Below are positions 54,084 through 63,794 of a DNA stretch of 64,000 bases, in pieces. Under the pieces are notes generated by a model, which saw only the letters and a program-made list of their open reading frames with translations, was not told where the DNA came from and did no database searches. Where the stretch lies: positions 470,942-534,941 of the forward strand of contig NZ_CTDX01000016.1 of assembly GCF_001375515.1 (NCBI RefSeq), read 5' to 3'. The translations under genes and the position numbers were made by a program. The number at the start of each line of letters is the position of its first letter. Within the stretch, counting starts at the first letter, position 1. The DNA comes from Bacillus kwashiorkori (GTDB lineage Bacteria; Bacillota; Bacilli; Bacillales; Caldibacillaceae).

Positions 54084-54845
54084 ATGGATGTGGAGGTAAA
54101 AAAAGAATCGAATAAAACAGCTTTCTTGCAAGATGACGAAGTGAAACAATTAATACGAAAAAGTCAAGCAGGTGACCAAGAAGCCCGAAACTTAATCGTG
54201 GAAAAGAATATGCGACTCGTTTGGTCTGTGGTGCAACGTTTTCTCAACCGCGGCTATGACCCAGATGATTTGTTTCAAATTGGTTGTATCGGGCTGTTGA
54301 AGTCTGTCGATAAATTTGACTTGTCGTATGATGTTAAATTTTCAACCTACGCCGTGCCGATGATTATCGGAGAAATACAGCGGTTCATCCGTGATGATGG
54401 CACGATTAAAGTTAGTCGTTCTTTAAAAGAAATTGGCAATAAAATAAGAAGAGCGAAAGATGATTTATCAAAAAAATATGGTAGAGTGCCAACGGTGAAT
54501 GAAGTTAGTGAGTACTTAGAAATCCCGGTGGAAGATATCATACTCGCACAGGAAGCAGTCTTAGCACCAGCTTCCATTCATGAAACAGTATATGAAAACG
54601 ATGGAGATCCAATCACTCTCCTCGATCAAATATCTGACAATAATGATGGGAAATGGTTTGATCAAATCGCTTTGAAAGAAGCGATTGCCGAATTAGACGA
54701 GCGTGAAAAGCTAATTGTATATTTGCGGTATTATAAAGATCAGACCCAATCGGAAGTTGCGGCTAGACTGGGAATTTCCCAAGTACAAGTATCCCGATTA
54801 GAAAAGAAAATATTAAAACAAATGAAAGCTCGAATGGAAATTTGA
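54084..54845 (+). CDS. sigF: RNA polymerase sigma factor SigF (SpoIIAC)
   Basis: A 253-residue sigma-70 family factor that directs early forespore transcription. Region 2 includes NLIVEKNMRLVWSVVQRF and DLFQIGCIGLLKSVDKFD, region 3 RFIRDDGTIKVSRSL, and region 4.2 QSEVAARLGISQVQVSRLEKK. ATG 54084 lies eight bases after AGGGG; a TTG six bases earlier is too close to that site. Third gene of the operon, followed by a terminator. Confidence 0.96.
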   Translation: MDVEVKKESNKTAFLQDDEVKQLIRKSQAGDQEARNLIVEKNMRLVWSVVQRFLNRGYDPDDLFQIGCIGLLKSVDKFDLSYDVKFSTYAVPMIIGEIQRFIRDDGTIKVSRSLKEIGNKIRRAKDDLSKKYGRVPTVNEVSEYLEIPVEDIILAQEAVLAPASIHETVYENDGDPITLLDQISDNNDGKWFDQIALKEAIAELDEREKLIVYLRYYKDQTQSEVAARLGISQVQVSRLEKKILKQMKARMEI

Positions 54846-54862
54846 CCATTCGGGTTTTTTAT
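54829..54862 (+). terminator. Terminator of the spoIIA operon
   Basis: CTCGAATGG (54829-54837) pairs with CCATTCGGG (54846-54854) with one wobble, then TTTTTT. The left arm overlaps the end of sigF. Confidence 0.88.
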
Positions 54863-55011
54863 TTTCGTTGTTAATTATATCTCAAAGGTATATTTTAGAT
54901 AAACATAGCTTTAAACTATATGAAAACCAATGATACTTCCACCTATTGCTTGGGAAAGAACAATGTTTAATCTTCATATATTACTCGACTTGAGAAGACA
55001 GTTTTTTCCTC

Positions 55012-55067
55012 GTAAAATGACATGACAATATTTGGTCATCATTTTTTACGAAAAGAAACTCATACTA
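55012..55067 (+). promoter_or_regulatory. Palindrome and possible sigma-G -10 element before spoVAA
   Basis: CATACTA (55061-55067) fits the sigma-G -10 consensus CATnnTA, about 37 bases before the spoVAA start, but no good -35 element lies 17-18 bases upstream. A palindrome TCGTAAAA (55012-55019)/TTTTACGA (about 55045-55052) surrounds the expected -35 region and could be a regulator site. Confidence 0.35.
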
Positions 55068-55103
55068 ACATTGACATAATTGTTTCTAAGGGATGTGGAA
55101 ATT

Positions 55104-55730
55104 TTGAAAACTGACAGTATCGTTTATCTTCGTCTCAAAAATCGCATTCAAGTATTACCACAAGCCCAAATTACACTAAAAGAGATAGCTACCATAATAA
55201 CAGCCGAACCATTTCAACGAACTATGGAAGATATGCTCATTTATCAAGTAAGTGAGCAAGACCGCAATATTATAGTTATTGATGGAATAAAAATTATTGA
55301 CTTAGTTGCAAAGCTTCATCCACAAATGGAAGTTCAGTTAATAGGACCACAGCAAGTAATCGTTCAAGTAATGTACAAGAAAGCAAAAGTTTCAGCACCA
55401 TTATTTCTCATCGTCTGGTTTCTGTTATTTATTGGCTCGGGAGTAACGATAATGAATTTTCATGAGGATGTTAGTATGCAAGAAGTACATCAAAAATTAT
55501 TTTACTTATTAACAGGAATTCCCGATAAAAAACCGCTACTATTTCAAATCCCCTATTCTATCGGTTTAGGTCTTGGAATGATATTATTTTTTAATCACGT
55601 ATTTAAAAAGCGGATTAACGAAGAACCTAGTCCATTAGAAGTTGAAATTTTCAGCTACCAGCAAGCAATGGATCAGTATATTATTATGCACGAAAATAAA
55701 GAAAGTCAGAAAAAAGTCGATGGGTCTTAA
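55104..55730 (+). CDS. spoVAA: Stage V sporulation protein AA
   Basis: A 208-residue protein of the spoVA locus, which takes up and releases dipicolinic acid in the spore. The N-terminal soluble domain (IVYLRLKNRIQVLP to YKKAKVS) is followed by two transmembrane helices (LFLIVWFLLFIGSGVTIM and IGLGLGMILFFNHVF). The start is uncertain: TTG 55104 has AAGGG eleven bases upstream and gives a length like that of B. subtilis (about 206). Its end overlaps spoVAB by 11 bases. Confidence 0.92.
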   Translation: MKTDSIVYLRLKNRIQVLPQAQITLKEIATIITAEPFQRTMEDMLIYQVSEQDRNIIVIDGIKIIDLVAKLHPQMEVQLIGPQQVIVQVMYKKAKVSAPLFLIVWFLLFIGSGVTIMNFHEDVSMQEVHQKLFYLLTGIPDKKPLLFQIPYSIGLGLGMILFFNHVFKKRINEEPSPLEVEIFSYQQAMDQYIIMHENKESQKKVDGS

Positions 55731-56142
55731 AATACTGCTTGTCATCTTTGTCGGAATTGCTTGCGGTATCGCTGTCGGAGCAGGGTTTGTTGCCTTCTTA
55801 GCTGTGCTAGGTATTATTCCACGTTTAATTCAATTAACGAAAACAGCTAAAATGCTAATATATTATGAGTTGGCAGCTGTTCTTGGTGTTATATGTGGGT
55901 CACTATTAGGATTACTCGAACCAGTCTTTTTTCTATCAAAATGGTTGATGATGGTTGTTGGAATCAGTTATGGCATTTTCATCGGGATGTTAGCAGCAGC
56001 ATTAACAGAAGTGTTAAATGTTTTCCCGATTTTAGCAAAACGAATTAAGTTAGAAGAAAGACTTCTATATTTATTAATGGCGTTTGTTTTTGGGAAAATT
56101 TTCGGGTCGTTATTTCATTGGATTTATTTCGTCGATTTATAG
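55720..56142 (+). CDS. spoVAB: Stage V sporulation protein AB
   Basis: A 140-residue membrane protein with four predicted transmembrane helices (ILLVIFVGIACGIAVGAGF, FLAVLGIIP region, LAAVLGVICGSLLGLL, LMMVVGISYGIFIGMLAAAL). ATG 55720 overlaps the end of spoVAA, which favours coupled translation; its ribosome site is weak. Length equals that of B. subtilis SpoVAB. The next gene is spoVAF rather than spoVAC. Confidence 0.92.
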   Translation: MGLKILLVIFVGIACGIAVGAGFVAFLAVLGIIPRLIQLTKTAKMLIYYELAAVLGVICGSLLGLLEPVFFLSKWLMMVVGISYGIFIGMLAAALTEVLNVFPILAKRIKLEERLLYLLMAFVFGKIFGSLFHWIYFVDL

Positions 56143-56210
56143 TGACGTATATATTATTAAGAAAGAAATTGTAGTAGTTGCAACAATTCTAGAAAGGAGT
56201 TGCAAAATAG

Positions 56211-57692
56211 TTGCCAAAAAAGCCAAAAGAAATGAAACCGGTACCTGTGAAATTAGCGGATGTAGAAAAGTATATGGAAGAGCGAATTGGCTTAAATACG
56301 AGCTTTGATATAGGGCTTCGTAAATTTAAAATATTAAAAAAAGAAGTGCACTTATACTATACGAACGGTTTATGTGACACACAATTTATTATAAAAATAT
56401 TAGAAGAAATGGTTCACTTAAATGATCGGGAAAGGGTAACATCACAAATTGAAAAAGTTTTTGAAAACCGCATTCTAAATCAATCAGTAGAAAAAGTTAG
56501 TACATTGGATGAAGTAGTCGATCAAGTTCTTTCGGGGTTAATAGCTATTTTTATCGAGGGAGAAAAAGAAGTTTTTATAGTCGATACACGCAGTTACCCA
56601 GGAAGACAACCAGAAGAACCAGATACGGAAAAAGTTATTCGCGGTTCCAGGGACGGTTTTGTTGAAAACATTATTGTAAATACAGCTTTAACGAGAAGAA
56701 GGATACGCGATGAAAGACTACGTTTTGAAATTATCAAAGTAGGTGAACGATCAAAAACAGATGTAGCTATCGGTTATTTACGAGACGTAGCTAATCCAGA
56801 GTTAGTTGAAATTGTGCGCAATGAAATAAAGGCTATCGATATTGATGGGTTAACGATGGCCGATAAGTCCATTGAAGAATTTTTAGTTAAACAAGGCTAT
56901 AATCCTTATCCATTAGTGCGTTATACGGAGCGTGCCGATGTAGCAGCCACCCATATTTTAGAAGGACATGTACTGATCTATGTAGACACTTCTCCTAGTA
57001 TTATTATTACACCTACTACATATTTTCACCACGTGCAGCATGCGGAAGAGTATCGTGAATCACCTGCTGTTGGAACATTAATAAGATGGACACGGTTTTT
57101 AGGAATATTTATTTCGATATTTTTATTACCCCTTTGGTTGTTATTCGCAATCGAGCCACAACTTTTACCTGAGGCAATTGATTTTATTGGGCCGAATAAA
57201 GATTCCAAACTACCGATTGTTTTACAATTAATTTTAGCCGATATTGGTATTGAGTTTTTGCGAATTGCAGCAATACATACACCGACACCATTAGCGACTG
57301 CCATGGGATTAATTGCAGCAGTATTAATTGGACAAATTGCTGTTGATGTAGGGTTATTCGTTTCTGAAGTAATTCTTTATGCTAGTTTGGCAGCTATTGG
57401 TACATTTGTTACACCGAGTTATGAATTAAGTGTTGCCAATAAGATTGCGCGCATTTTTTTAATGATAGCTGTTGCAATTTTTAAAGTACCTGGATTAATT
57501 ATTGGAACTACTGTTTATCTCATATATTTAGCACAGATTCGTTCATTAAATACACCATACTTATGGCCATTTTTACCTTTTCATCCGAAAGCTTGTTGGG
57601 AAATATTAATTCGCAGCTCTGTGCCTGGCTCAAAAATAAGACCGAGTATCGTCCAACCGCAAAACCGTTATAAACAACCAGCCAATAAATGA
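56211..57692 (+). CDS. spoVAF: Stage V sporulation protein AF (GerA-type)
   Basis: A 493-residue protein of the GerA/SpoVAF family. The N-terminal hydrophilic domain (residues 1-285) has family motifs (RSYPGRQPEEPDTEKVIRGS, GFVENIIVNTALTRRRI, RYTERADVAATHILEGHV). About five transmembrane helices follow, including PTPLATAMGLIAAVLIGQIAVDVG. The start is TTG with AAGGAG eleven bases upstream. It is a germination-associated protein of the inner spore membrane that works with the SpoVA channel. In B. subtilis, spoVAC, AD, AEB and AEA lie between AB and AF; here only 68 non-coding bases do. Confidence 0.93.
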   Translation: MPKKPKEMKPVPVKLADVEKYMEERIGLNTSFDIGLRKFKILKKEVHLYYTNGLCDTQFIIKILEEMVHLNDRERVTSQIEKVFENRILNQSVEKVSTLDEVVDQVLSGLIAIFIEGEKEVFIVDTRSYPGRQPEEPDTEKVIRGSRDGFVENIIVNTALTRRRIRDERLRFEIIKVGERSKTDVAIGYLRDVANPELVEIVRNEIKAIDIDGLTMADKSIEEFLVKQGYNPYPLVRYTERADVAATHILEGHVLIYVDTSPSIIITPTTYFHHVQHAEEYRESPAVGTLIRWTRFLGIFISIFLLPLWLLFAIEPQLLPEAIDFIGPNKDSKLPIVLQLILADIGIEFLRIAAIHTPTPLATAMGLIAAVLIGQIAVDVGLFVSEVILYASLAAIGTFVTPSYELSVANKIARIFLMIAVAIFKVPGLIIGTTVYLIYLAQIRSLNTPYLWPFLPFHPKACWEILIRSSVPGSKIRPSIVQPQNRYKQPANK

Positions 57693-57699
57693 TTGTCTG

Positions 57700-57752
57700 A
57701 GGACTTTCCAAAGCAAATAAATTTTAATGCTTTGTAGAAAGTCCTATTTTTT
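57700..57752 (+). terminator. Terminator of spoVA
   Basis: AGGACTTTC-CAAAGCA (57700-57715) pairs with TGCTTTG-TA-GAAAGTCCT (57728-57745), with a two-base bulge, followed by ATTTTTTC. Confidence 0.87.
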
Positions 57753-57832
57753 CTCCCTCGAATAAAAAATTATTTGCCTTTTATTTATTGATATGGTATT
57801 TTTTATAAAAATATGAATAGGGAGTGTTTTAT

Positions 57833-59143
57833 GTGTTTTTTAATGGAACAAAAACAATTAATGATAAAGGCCATCTAGAAATCGGTGGCTGTGATACTGT
57901 GGCGTTAGCTAAACAATATGGAACTCCCTTAATTGTTTATGATGTGCAATTAATCCGTGAACGGGCAAGGAAATTTAAACAAACATATAAAAAATTCAAC
58001 ATGCAAGGAGAAGTTGCCTACGCTAGTAAAGCATTCTCCTCTATAGCCATTTACCAATTAATGCAGGAAGAAGGATTATCTTTAGATGTTGTATCAGGAG
58101 GAGAACTATATACAGCAATACACGCAGGCTTCCCCTCAGAGCGCATTCATTTTCATGGAAATAATAAAAGCATAGAAGAAATTGAAATGGCTTTAGCATA
58201 TAATATCGGAATATTTGTTGTGGATAATTTTCACGAATTATATTTATTAGAACAAATTTGTGAAGAACAAGGAAAAATGATTAATATTTTGCTTCGTGTA
58301 ACGCCGGGGATTGAAGCACACACACATGAATATATTTTAACGGGGCAAGAAGACTCAAAATTTGGCTTTGACTTGCAAACTGGACAAGCTGAACAAGCTT
58401 TAGAAAAGGCGCTTGCTTTTGAAAAATTTAATGTGTTAGGTGTTCATTGTCATATCGGTTCACAAATTTTTGAAACGACTGGTTTTACGCTAGCAATTGA
58501 AAAAATATATGAACATATCAAATTATGGAAAGCTAATTATCATTATGAGCCAAAAATCGTCAATGTTGGGGGTGGTTTTGGCATTCGCTATACAGAAGCA
58601 GATAAACCACTCGAACCAGAACATTATTTATCAGAAATATTCCATACCGTGAAAAAAGAATCTGAAAAATATCAATTAACAGTGCCCGAAGTGTGGATTG
58701 AACCAGGTCGGTCACTTGTCGGTGACGCTGGGACAACACTATATAAGGCTGGATCACGAAAAATTGTTCCGAATATTCGCGAGTATGTTGCAGTAGACGG
58801 TAGTATGAGTGATAATATCCGACCAGCCCTGTATGATGCAAAGTATGATGCTATTTTGGCTAATAAAGCTCTCCACGAAAAAGAGGAACTCGTCTCTATA
58901 GCAGGTAAAGCTTGTGAATCCGGGGATATGTTAATTTGGGATATTGCCTTGCCACGTGTGGAATCCGATGATATTCTTGCTGTCTTTAGCACAGGTGCTT
59001 ACGGTTATTCCATGGCAAGCAATTATAACCGCTTGAGACGCCCTGCTGTAATTTTTGTAGAAAACGGCAATGTCCAAATAGTAGTGAAGCGGGAAACGTA
59101 TGATGATCTAATTAAGTTGGATGTACCTTTACGTACAATATAA
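57833..59143 (+). CDS. lysA: Diaminopimelate decarboxylase
   Basis: A 436-residue PLP enzyme making L-lysine from meso-diaminopimelate. The PLP lysine is Lys66 (VAYASKAFSS). Further motifs are HGNNKS, HCHIGSQIF, NVGGGFGIRYTE (phosphate binding), EPGRSLVGDAG and the partner-subunit CESGDMLIW. GTG 57833 has AGGGAG eight bases upstream and begins MFFNGT, as in B. subtilis LysA; a GTG nine bases earlier overlaps the site. It follows spoVAF as in B. subtilis. Confidence 0.96.
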   Translation: MFFNGTKTINDKGHLEIGGCDTVALAKQYGTPLIVYDVQLIRERARKFKQTYKKFNMQGEVAYASKAFSSIAIYQLMQEEGLSLDVVSGGELYTAIHAGFPSERIHFHGNNKSIEEIEMALAYNIGIFVVDNFHELYLLEQICEEQGKMINILLRVTPGIEAHTHEYILTGQEDSKFGFDLQTGQAEQALEKALAFEKFNVLGVHCHIGSQIFETTGFTLAIEKIYEHIKLWKANYHYEPKIVNVGGGFGIRYTEADKPLEPEHYLSEIFHTVKKESEKYQLTVPEVWIEPGRSLVGDAGTTLYKAGSRKIVPNIREYVAVDGSMSDNIRPALYDAKYDAILANKALHEKEELVSIAGKACESGDMLIWDIALPRVESDDILAVFSTGAYGYSMASNYNRLRRPAVIFVENGNVQIVVKRETYDDLIKLDVPLRTI

Positions 59144-59328
59144 ATTAAACAAGCATAATAATAGCGAATATCCTTACCCGTGAAAGTTTTTTGAATAATA
59201 AGTTTTATCAACTCTCTCATTGATGTTTTTTATTTTATATAGTAGAATAATAGGCATCATCGGTATAAAATCGTTGCGTTATTTTTCATCCCTTTTATTT
59301 AGAACAAAATGGTTGGGGAGTTTATTTC

Positions 59329-59421
59329 ATGCGGAAAAATAATATTTTACTATTTTTATTACTATTGCTCTTTGCCATTATTTGGGGTATATATTATTGG
59401 ATGTTTATTGCTGGCAATTAA
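59329..59421 (+). CDS. Single-span membrane peptide, 30 residues, unknown
   Basis: A short frame with GGGGAG eight bases before its ATG encodes a basic start (MRKNN), one transmembrane helix (ILLFLLLLLFAIIWGIYYW) and a short tail ending AGN. The strong ribosome site and correct topology make it a credible small gene in the otherwise empty 59144-59493 gap. I recognise no family. No terminator separates it from ribT. Confidence 0.5.
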   Translation: MRKNNILLFLLLLLFAIIWGIYYWMFIAGN

Positions 59422-59484
59422 CATGAAAATGAATAACTCATCTAAATTTAGGAAAAAATAAAAAAAACTGTCTTTTTACAATGA

Positions 59485-59865
<381 letters not shown>

Positions 59866-60002
59866 TAAATAAACGGTTAGGCGGACAGATATCGTCTAAC
59901 CATTTTTTATCATCATTTTATTGATAACAATTTCCCATTACTGCTTGTTAAAAACATATAAACTATAATAGGGAATGAAAAGAATAATAAAGGGGAAGGT
60001 TT

Positions 60003-60455
60003 ATGTTTCCGAAACCACTAGTTGACTATTTAGTTCAATTTCATTGCAGACGGGATTACTTTGAATGTCATGAAATATTAGAAGATTATTGGAAAAAAAC
60101 AGGTCGCTCCAATCAAGTGTGGGTCGGTTTAATTCAAGTAGCTGTATGTTTTTATCATTATCGGCGAGGTAATTTTATTGGTGCAATGAAGTTAGCAAAA
60201 AAGGCTAACCATTATTTAACGCAGGAAAAGCACCAGCTCCAGCAATTAGGGTTTGCTAGTGATTTATTTTTGCAACTAATTGAAACAACATACGACAAAA
60301 TTAAAAATGAAATCCAATACGAACAAGTAGACTTACCGATAGAAAACGAGCACTTAATATTAGAGTGCAGAAAAGTGTGCCAGAAAATGAAAATAGAGTG
60401 GCATTCAAAAAAACAGATAGATGATACGATTATCCATCGACATAAATTACGATAA
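60003..60455 (+). CDS. ypuF: YpuF-family protein (DUF309)
   Basis: A 150-residue all-helical protein. The conserved motif is FHCRRDYFECHEILEDYWK, followed by VGLIQVAVCFYHYRRGN, a DUF309 pattern with conserved His/Glu residues that could bind a metal. AAGGGGAAGG precedes the ATG. It lies between ribT and scpA, as ypuF does in B. subtilis. Function unknown. Confidence 0.88.
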   Translation: MFPKPLVDYLVQFHCRRDYFECHEILEDYWKKTGRSNQVWVGLIQVAVCFYHYRRGNFIGAMKLAKKANHYLTQEKHQLQQLGFASDLFLQLIETTYDKIKNEIQYEQVDLPIENEHLILECRKVCQKMKIEWHSKKQIDDTIIHRHKLR

Positions 60456-60546
60456 TAGTTGTTAGATGGTTGGAAATCTCTTAAAAAACAAACAATAAAT
60501 TAGTATAATTTTAATATACAATTTTAAATGGCGAAGCGGTGGTAAA

Positions 60547-61284
60547 ATGCAAGTAAATATAAAAATAGCAGGATTTGAAGGTCCATTAGATTTATTATTA
60601 CACTTAATTAAACAAATGGAAGTGGATATTTACGATATTCCAATGGTGGAAATTACGGAACAATATTTGCTGTACGTCCATACGATGCAAGAGTTAAAAT
60701 TAGATGTTGCAAGTGAATATTTAGTAATGGCTGCTACACTACTTGCGATAAAAAGTCAAATGCTCCTACCACAATACGAAGAAGCCGTAGACGAAGATGT
60801 ATTTGAATATGAGGAAGACCCACGAGAAGAATTAATCGCTAAATTAATAGAATATCGTAAATATAAGGAAGCTGCTGATGAATTGAAAGCTCATGAACAG
60901 GAGCGCGAATTAATGTTTACGAAACCTCCGATTGACTTATCAGAGTATGCAAGTGAAGTTAGTGAAAAATCGGCTCTTCAAATAACTATTTATGATATGT
61001 TAGGTGCTTACCATAAATTATTACGCAGAAATCGTCTCAAAAAGCCATTGCAAACGAAAGTGACTCGACAAGAAATATCCATTGAAATCCGGATGAATGA
61101 AATTACATCGTTGTTACGTGAGAAAAATTCATGGACGAATTTCTTCGATCTATTTCCATATCCAGATAAAGAACATATCGTTACGACGTTTTTAGCGATG
61201 CTCGAGTTACTAAAACGAAATGAAATATTTATACAGCAACAAACTAACTTTGATGAGATTTGGGTTAGAAGTATAAAGGAGTAG
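60547..61284 (+). CDS. scpA: Segregation and condensation protein A
   Basis: A 245-residue kleisin. It bridges the SMC heads and carries ScpB in the bacterial condensin. The N-terminal domain starts KIAGFEGPLDLLLHLIKQMEVDIYD, a family signature, and the C-terminal winged helix includes VTTFLAMLELLKRNEI. The ribosome site is weak (GGCGAAGCGGTGG). It is eight bases upstream of scpB, its partner. Confidence 0.95.
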   Translation: MQVNIKIAGFEGPLDLLLHLIKQMEVDIYDIPMVEITEQYLLYVHTMQELKLDVASEYLVMAATLLAIKSQMLLPQYEEAVDEDVFEYEEDPREELIAKLIEYRKYKEAADELKAHEQERELMFTKPPIDLSEYASEVSEKSALQITIYDMLGAYHKLLRRNRLKKPLQTKVTRQEISIEIRMNEITSLLREKNSWTNFFDLFPYPDKEHIVTTFLAMLELLKRNEIFIQQQTNFDEIWVRSIKE

Positions 61285-61292
61285 AGAGGATT

Positions 61293-61865
61293 GTGGAAAT
61301 TGTGAATTGGTTAGGAATATTAGAGAGTTTATTATTTGCGGCTGGTGACGAGGGACTAACGTTGAGGCAAATTATTCGCGTAATGGATGTAACCGAATTA
61401 GAAGCGCTGGAAATCATCCAAAGGCTAAAAGATGAATATGAGAAAGACTCCAATCGGGGAATTCAAATTGCTGAACTCGCCGGTACCTATCAATTAGTAA
61501 CGAAGAAAGAACATGCGATCTATTTAAAGCGTCTCGTAGAAACACCGAAACCGCAAGCTTTATCACAAGCTGCGCTAGAAACATTAACCATTATCGCTTA
61601 TAAACAGCCAATTACTCGCGTAGAGATTGAAGAGATTCGTGGAGTTAAAACGGACCGTCCCATCCAAACATTAATTGCAAAAGGGTTAATACAAGAAGTT
61701 GGTCGAGCTGAAAAGACTGGTAGAGCGATCTTATATGGAACAACCAATGAATTTTTGGACTATTTTGGATTAAAGGATATTAAGGAGTTGCCACCGCTTC
61801 CAGGAAATGAATCGGAAGAGTTTGTTCAAGATGAAGCCGATTTGTTCTTTGATCAGTATAAATAA
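61293..61865 (+). CDS. scpB: Segregation and condensation protein B
   Basis: A 190-residue condensin subunit consisting of two winged helices (LGILESLLFAAGDEGLTLRQI and ALSQAALETLTIIAYKQPITRVEIEEIRG). It binds as a dimer to ScpA and stimulates chromosome segregation. The start is GTG after AGAGAGG. The C-terminus is acidic, as usual. Confidence 0.95.
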   Translation: MEIVNWLGILESLLFAAGDEGLTLRQIIRVMDVTELEALEIIQRLKDEYEKDSNRGIQIAELAGTYQLVTKKEHAIYLKRLVETPKPQALSQAALETLTIIAYKQPITRVEIEEIRGVKTDRPIQTLIAKGLIQEVGRAEKTGRAILYGTTNEFLDYFGLKDIKELPPLPGNESEEFVQDEADLFFDQYK

Positions 61866-61918
61866 CGATGACTCATCATAGTTTTAAATTAATAGGTTGA
61901 ATTCGAGGGGGGATGGCG

Positions 61919-62287
61919 ATGAAAATTGTCAAATATTATGGGTATGAAATGGAAAAAGAAACAAAAACTTCTTTTCAAGATTATTTCAATGAGAGTATTG
62001 TAGAGTATATAGAAGATTTTCAAAAGAAAACATTAAGTGTTACGTACCTCCGATTTTTTGAAGAAAATATCTTACAATTTACACCATTTGAAACAAATCC
62101 ACTTTTTTCTGTAGGTGATCAGCCTATTTTCCTTTATGATATTGTGGCATTAGTTGCACTCCAAATACCTGAATACAAAAATCGGAAACGACTGTTTATT
62201 AATAATGAAGCAGAATTTTCCGAACTCTTTACGAACTGTAATAAAGAACAAATTTATGAAACATGTCAACAACTCCATAAAAATTAG
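61919..62287 (+). CDS. Hypothetical protein, 122 residues
   Basis: A cytoplasmic-looking protein without membrane segments, rich in Glu, Phe and Tyr (KIVKYYGYEMEKETK at the start; FQDYFNESIVEYIEDF; TPFETNPLFSVGDQPIF). ATG 61919 is seven bases after GAGGGGGG, and the ATG at 61913 abuts it. It sits where B. subtilis has ypuI, between scpB and dacB, but is much shorter, and I cannot confirm homology. Confidence 0.7.
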   Translation: MKIVKYYGYEMEKETKTSFQDYFNESIVEYIEDFQKKTLSVTYLRFFEENILQFTPFETNPLFSVGDQPIFLYDIVALVALQIPEYKNRKRLFINNEAEFSELFTNCNKEQIYETCQQLHKN

Positions 62288-62389
62288 CGATGTTCTTATA
62301 AGAGGGCAGTTTAATTTTTGATATACGTTGATTGGTGTGATAGATGGCAGCTCTTGTGAATTTCATAGTATAGTTTTGGGGATGTTTTT

Positions 62390-62464
62390 GAGGTCGTTGC
62401 TTGTTTTACTGAAATGATAAACGACTTCAATTAAACATGCTCCTTTTAGTCATGTTTTTTTTAT
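62390..62464 (+). terminator. Hairpin and terminator upstream of dacB
   Basis: In the 349-bp gap at 62288-62636, GAGGTCGTT (62390-62398) pairs with AACGACTTC (62420-62428), and AAACATG (62433-62439) with CATGTTT (62451-62457) followed by TTTTT, an intrinsic terminator. Apart from the dacB promoter nothing else is seen. Confidence 0.7.
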
Positions 62465-62568
62465 TTATGCGTCTATTACTGCCTTTAATTCCCCTCGTCT
62501 AATCGTAGCAAACATCCCACCTTTAATTAATTCTTTCTAAACAAGTTATAGACAAAGTAGTAATTTTT

Positions 62569-62597
62569 ATCATATCTGCCCTTTCATCGCATAAACT
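62569..62597 (+). promoter_or_regulatory. Possible sigma-E promoter of dacB
   Basis: ATCATAT (62569-62575) and CATAAACT (62590-62597), 14 bases apart, are near the sigma-E consensus kmATATT and CATACnnT, with one or two mismatches each. dacB is a sigma-E gene in B. subtilis. Confidence 0.45.
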
Positions 62598-62636
62598 TGT
62601 ACAAAACAGTCCGAAGAAAGGGAAGATAACATCATT

Positions 62637-63794
62637 ATGGGTTTTAAAATTCGACGTCTAATTATTATCATTTCAATCATTGCGATAGCTGTTTCTTTGT
62701 TACCGAATAGAACGAATGCTTTCGCCATCCAATCGTATAGTGCGATATTAATGGATCAAAAAACTGGACGAGTATTCTACGAAAGAAATGCCCATGAAAA
62801 AAGGCGGATAGCTAGCATTACAAAAATAATGACGGCTATCATTGCTATTGAAAGTAATAAATTGTCTGAATTAGTTACGGTTAGCGAACGGGCAGTCTAT
62901 ACAGAAGGATCTTCTGTTTTTTTAAAAATCGGTGAAAAAATTTCGTTAGAAGATTTAGTTTATGGATTGATGCTTCGTTCCGGCAATGATGCGGCAGTCG
63001 CAATTGCAGAACATGTCGGAGGTAGTATCGAAGGTTTTGTCTATTTAATGAATGAAAAAGCAAAACAAATAGGGATGAAAAATACAAATTTTGCAAACCC
63101 TCATGGACTGGACGACCACGAGAACCATTATTCGAGTGCCTATGATATGGCGTTGTTAACGAAATATGCGATGAATAACGAAAAGTTTCAAGAAATCTCT
63201 CGTACAAAAGTGCATCATGCACCGAACCCTGATAGTAAATGGCAACGAAAATGGACAAACAAGCATCGTTTAGTTACAGGAATGTATAAATATACGACAG
63301 GTGGAAAGACCGGTTATACGAAACGTGCAAAGCGAACGTTAGTTACAACAGCTTCAAAAAATGGAATGGATTTAATAGCCGTTACACTTAATTCTCCTTC
63401 CTCTGGAGATTGGAATGAACATATAAGTTTGTTTGACTATGTATTTAATCATTACGAACTTACCGAAGTTTTGCAAGAAGGGCCAATTAAGGGAATTAAG
63501 CATTCACCATATAAGAACCGTGCCTACTTAGAAACACCGTATCACTTTCCTTTGACCGAGAAAGAAATGGCAAAAATTGAAGTAAATTATCGCTTAATGA
63601 AGCCAAAGAAAGAATGGAAAAAACACCCCGAAAAAGTGCCGAAAATCATTGGGAGAGCCGAAGTATACTTTGAAAACAGAAAGGTCCATACGAAACCAAT
63701 CTATTACTATTATGAAGAAAAAAATGAAAAGACGTTTCTACAATGGACAAAGTACCTTTTCAATTTAATTATAGGGGTAAAAAACAATGATTAA
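62637..63794 (+). CDS. dacB: Sporulation D-alanyl-D-alanine carboxypeptidase DacB (PBP5*)
   Basis: A 385-residue penicillin-binding protein made in the mother cell that controls cortex cross-linking. Signal peptide about residues 1-30 (TNAFA), catalytic S60-x-x-K63 (ASITK), SGN in MLRSGNDAAV, and KTG in TTGGKTGYTK. The C-terminal tail ends with a hydrophobic, possibly amphipathic anchor (FLQWTKYLFNLIIGV). GAAAGGGAAG is upstream with a rather long spacing. spmA overlaps its last eight bases, giving the known dacB-spmA-spmB order. Confidence 0.94.
   Translation: MGFKIRRLIIIISIIAIAVSLLPNRTNAFAIQSYSAILMDQKTGRVFYERNAHEKRRIASITKIMTAIIAIESNKLSELVTVSERAVYTEGSSVFLKIGEKISLEDLVYGLMLRSGNDAAVAIAEHVGGSIEGFVYLMNEKAKQIGMKNTNFANPHGLDDHENHYSSAYDMALLTKYAMNNEKFQEISRTKVHHAPNPDSKWQRKWTNKHRLVTGMYKYTTGGKTGYTKRAKRTLVTTASKNGMDLIAVTLNSPSSGDWNEHISLFDYVFNHYELTEVLQEGPIKGIKHSPYKNRAYLETPYHFPLTEKEMAKIEVNYRLMKPKKEWKKHPEKVPKIIGRAEVYFENRKVHTKPIYYYYEEKNEKTFLQWTKYLFNLIIGVKNND

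Noticed and set aside
57753-57832. Possible lysine riboswitch before lysA
   Set aside because: The leader is under 90 bases and shows no multi-helix structure.
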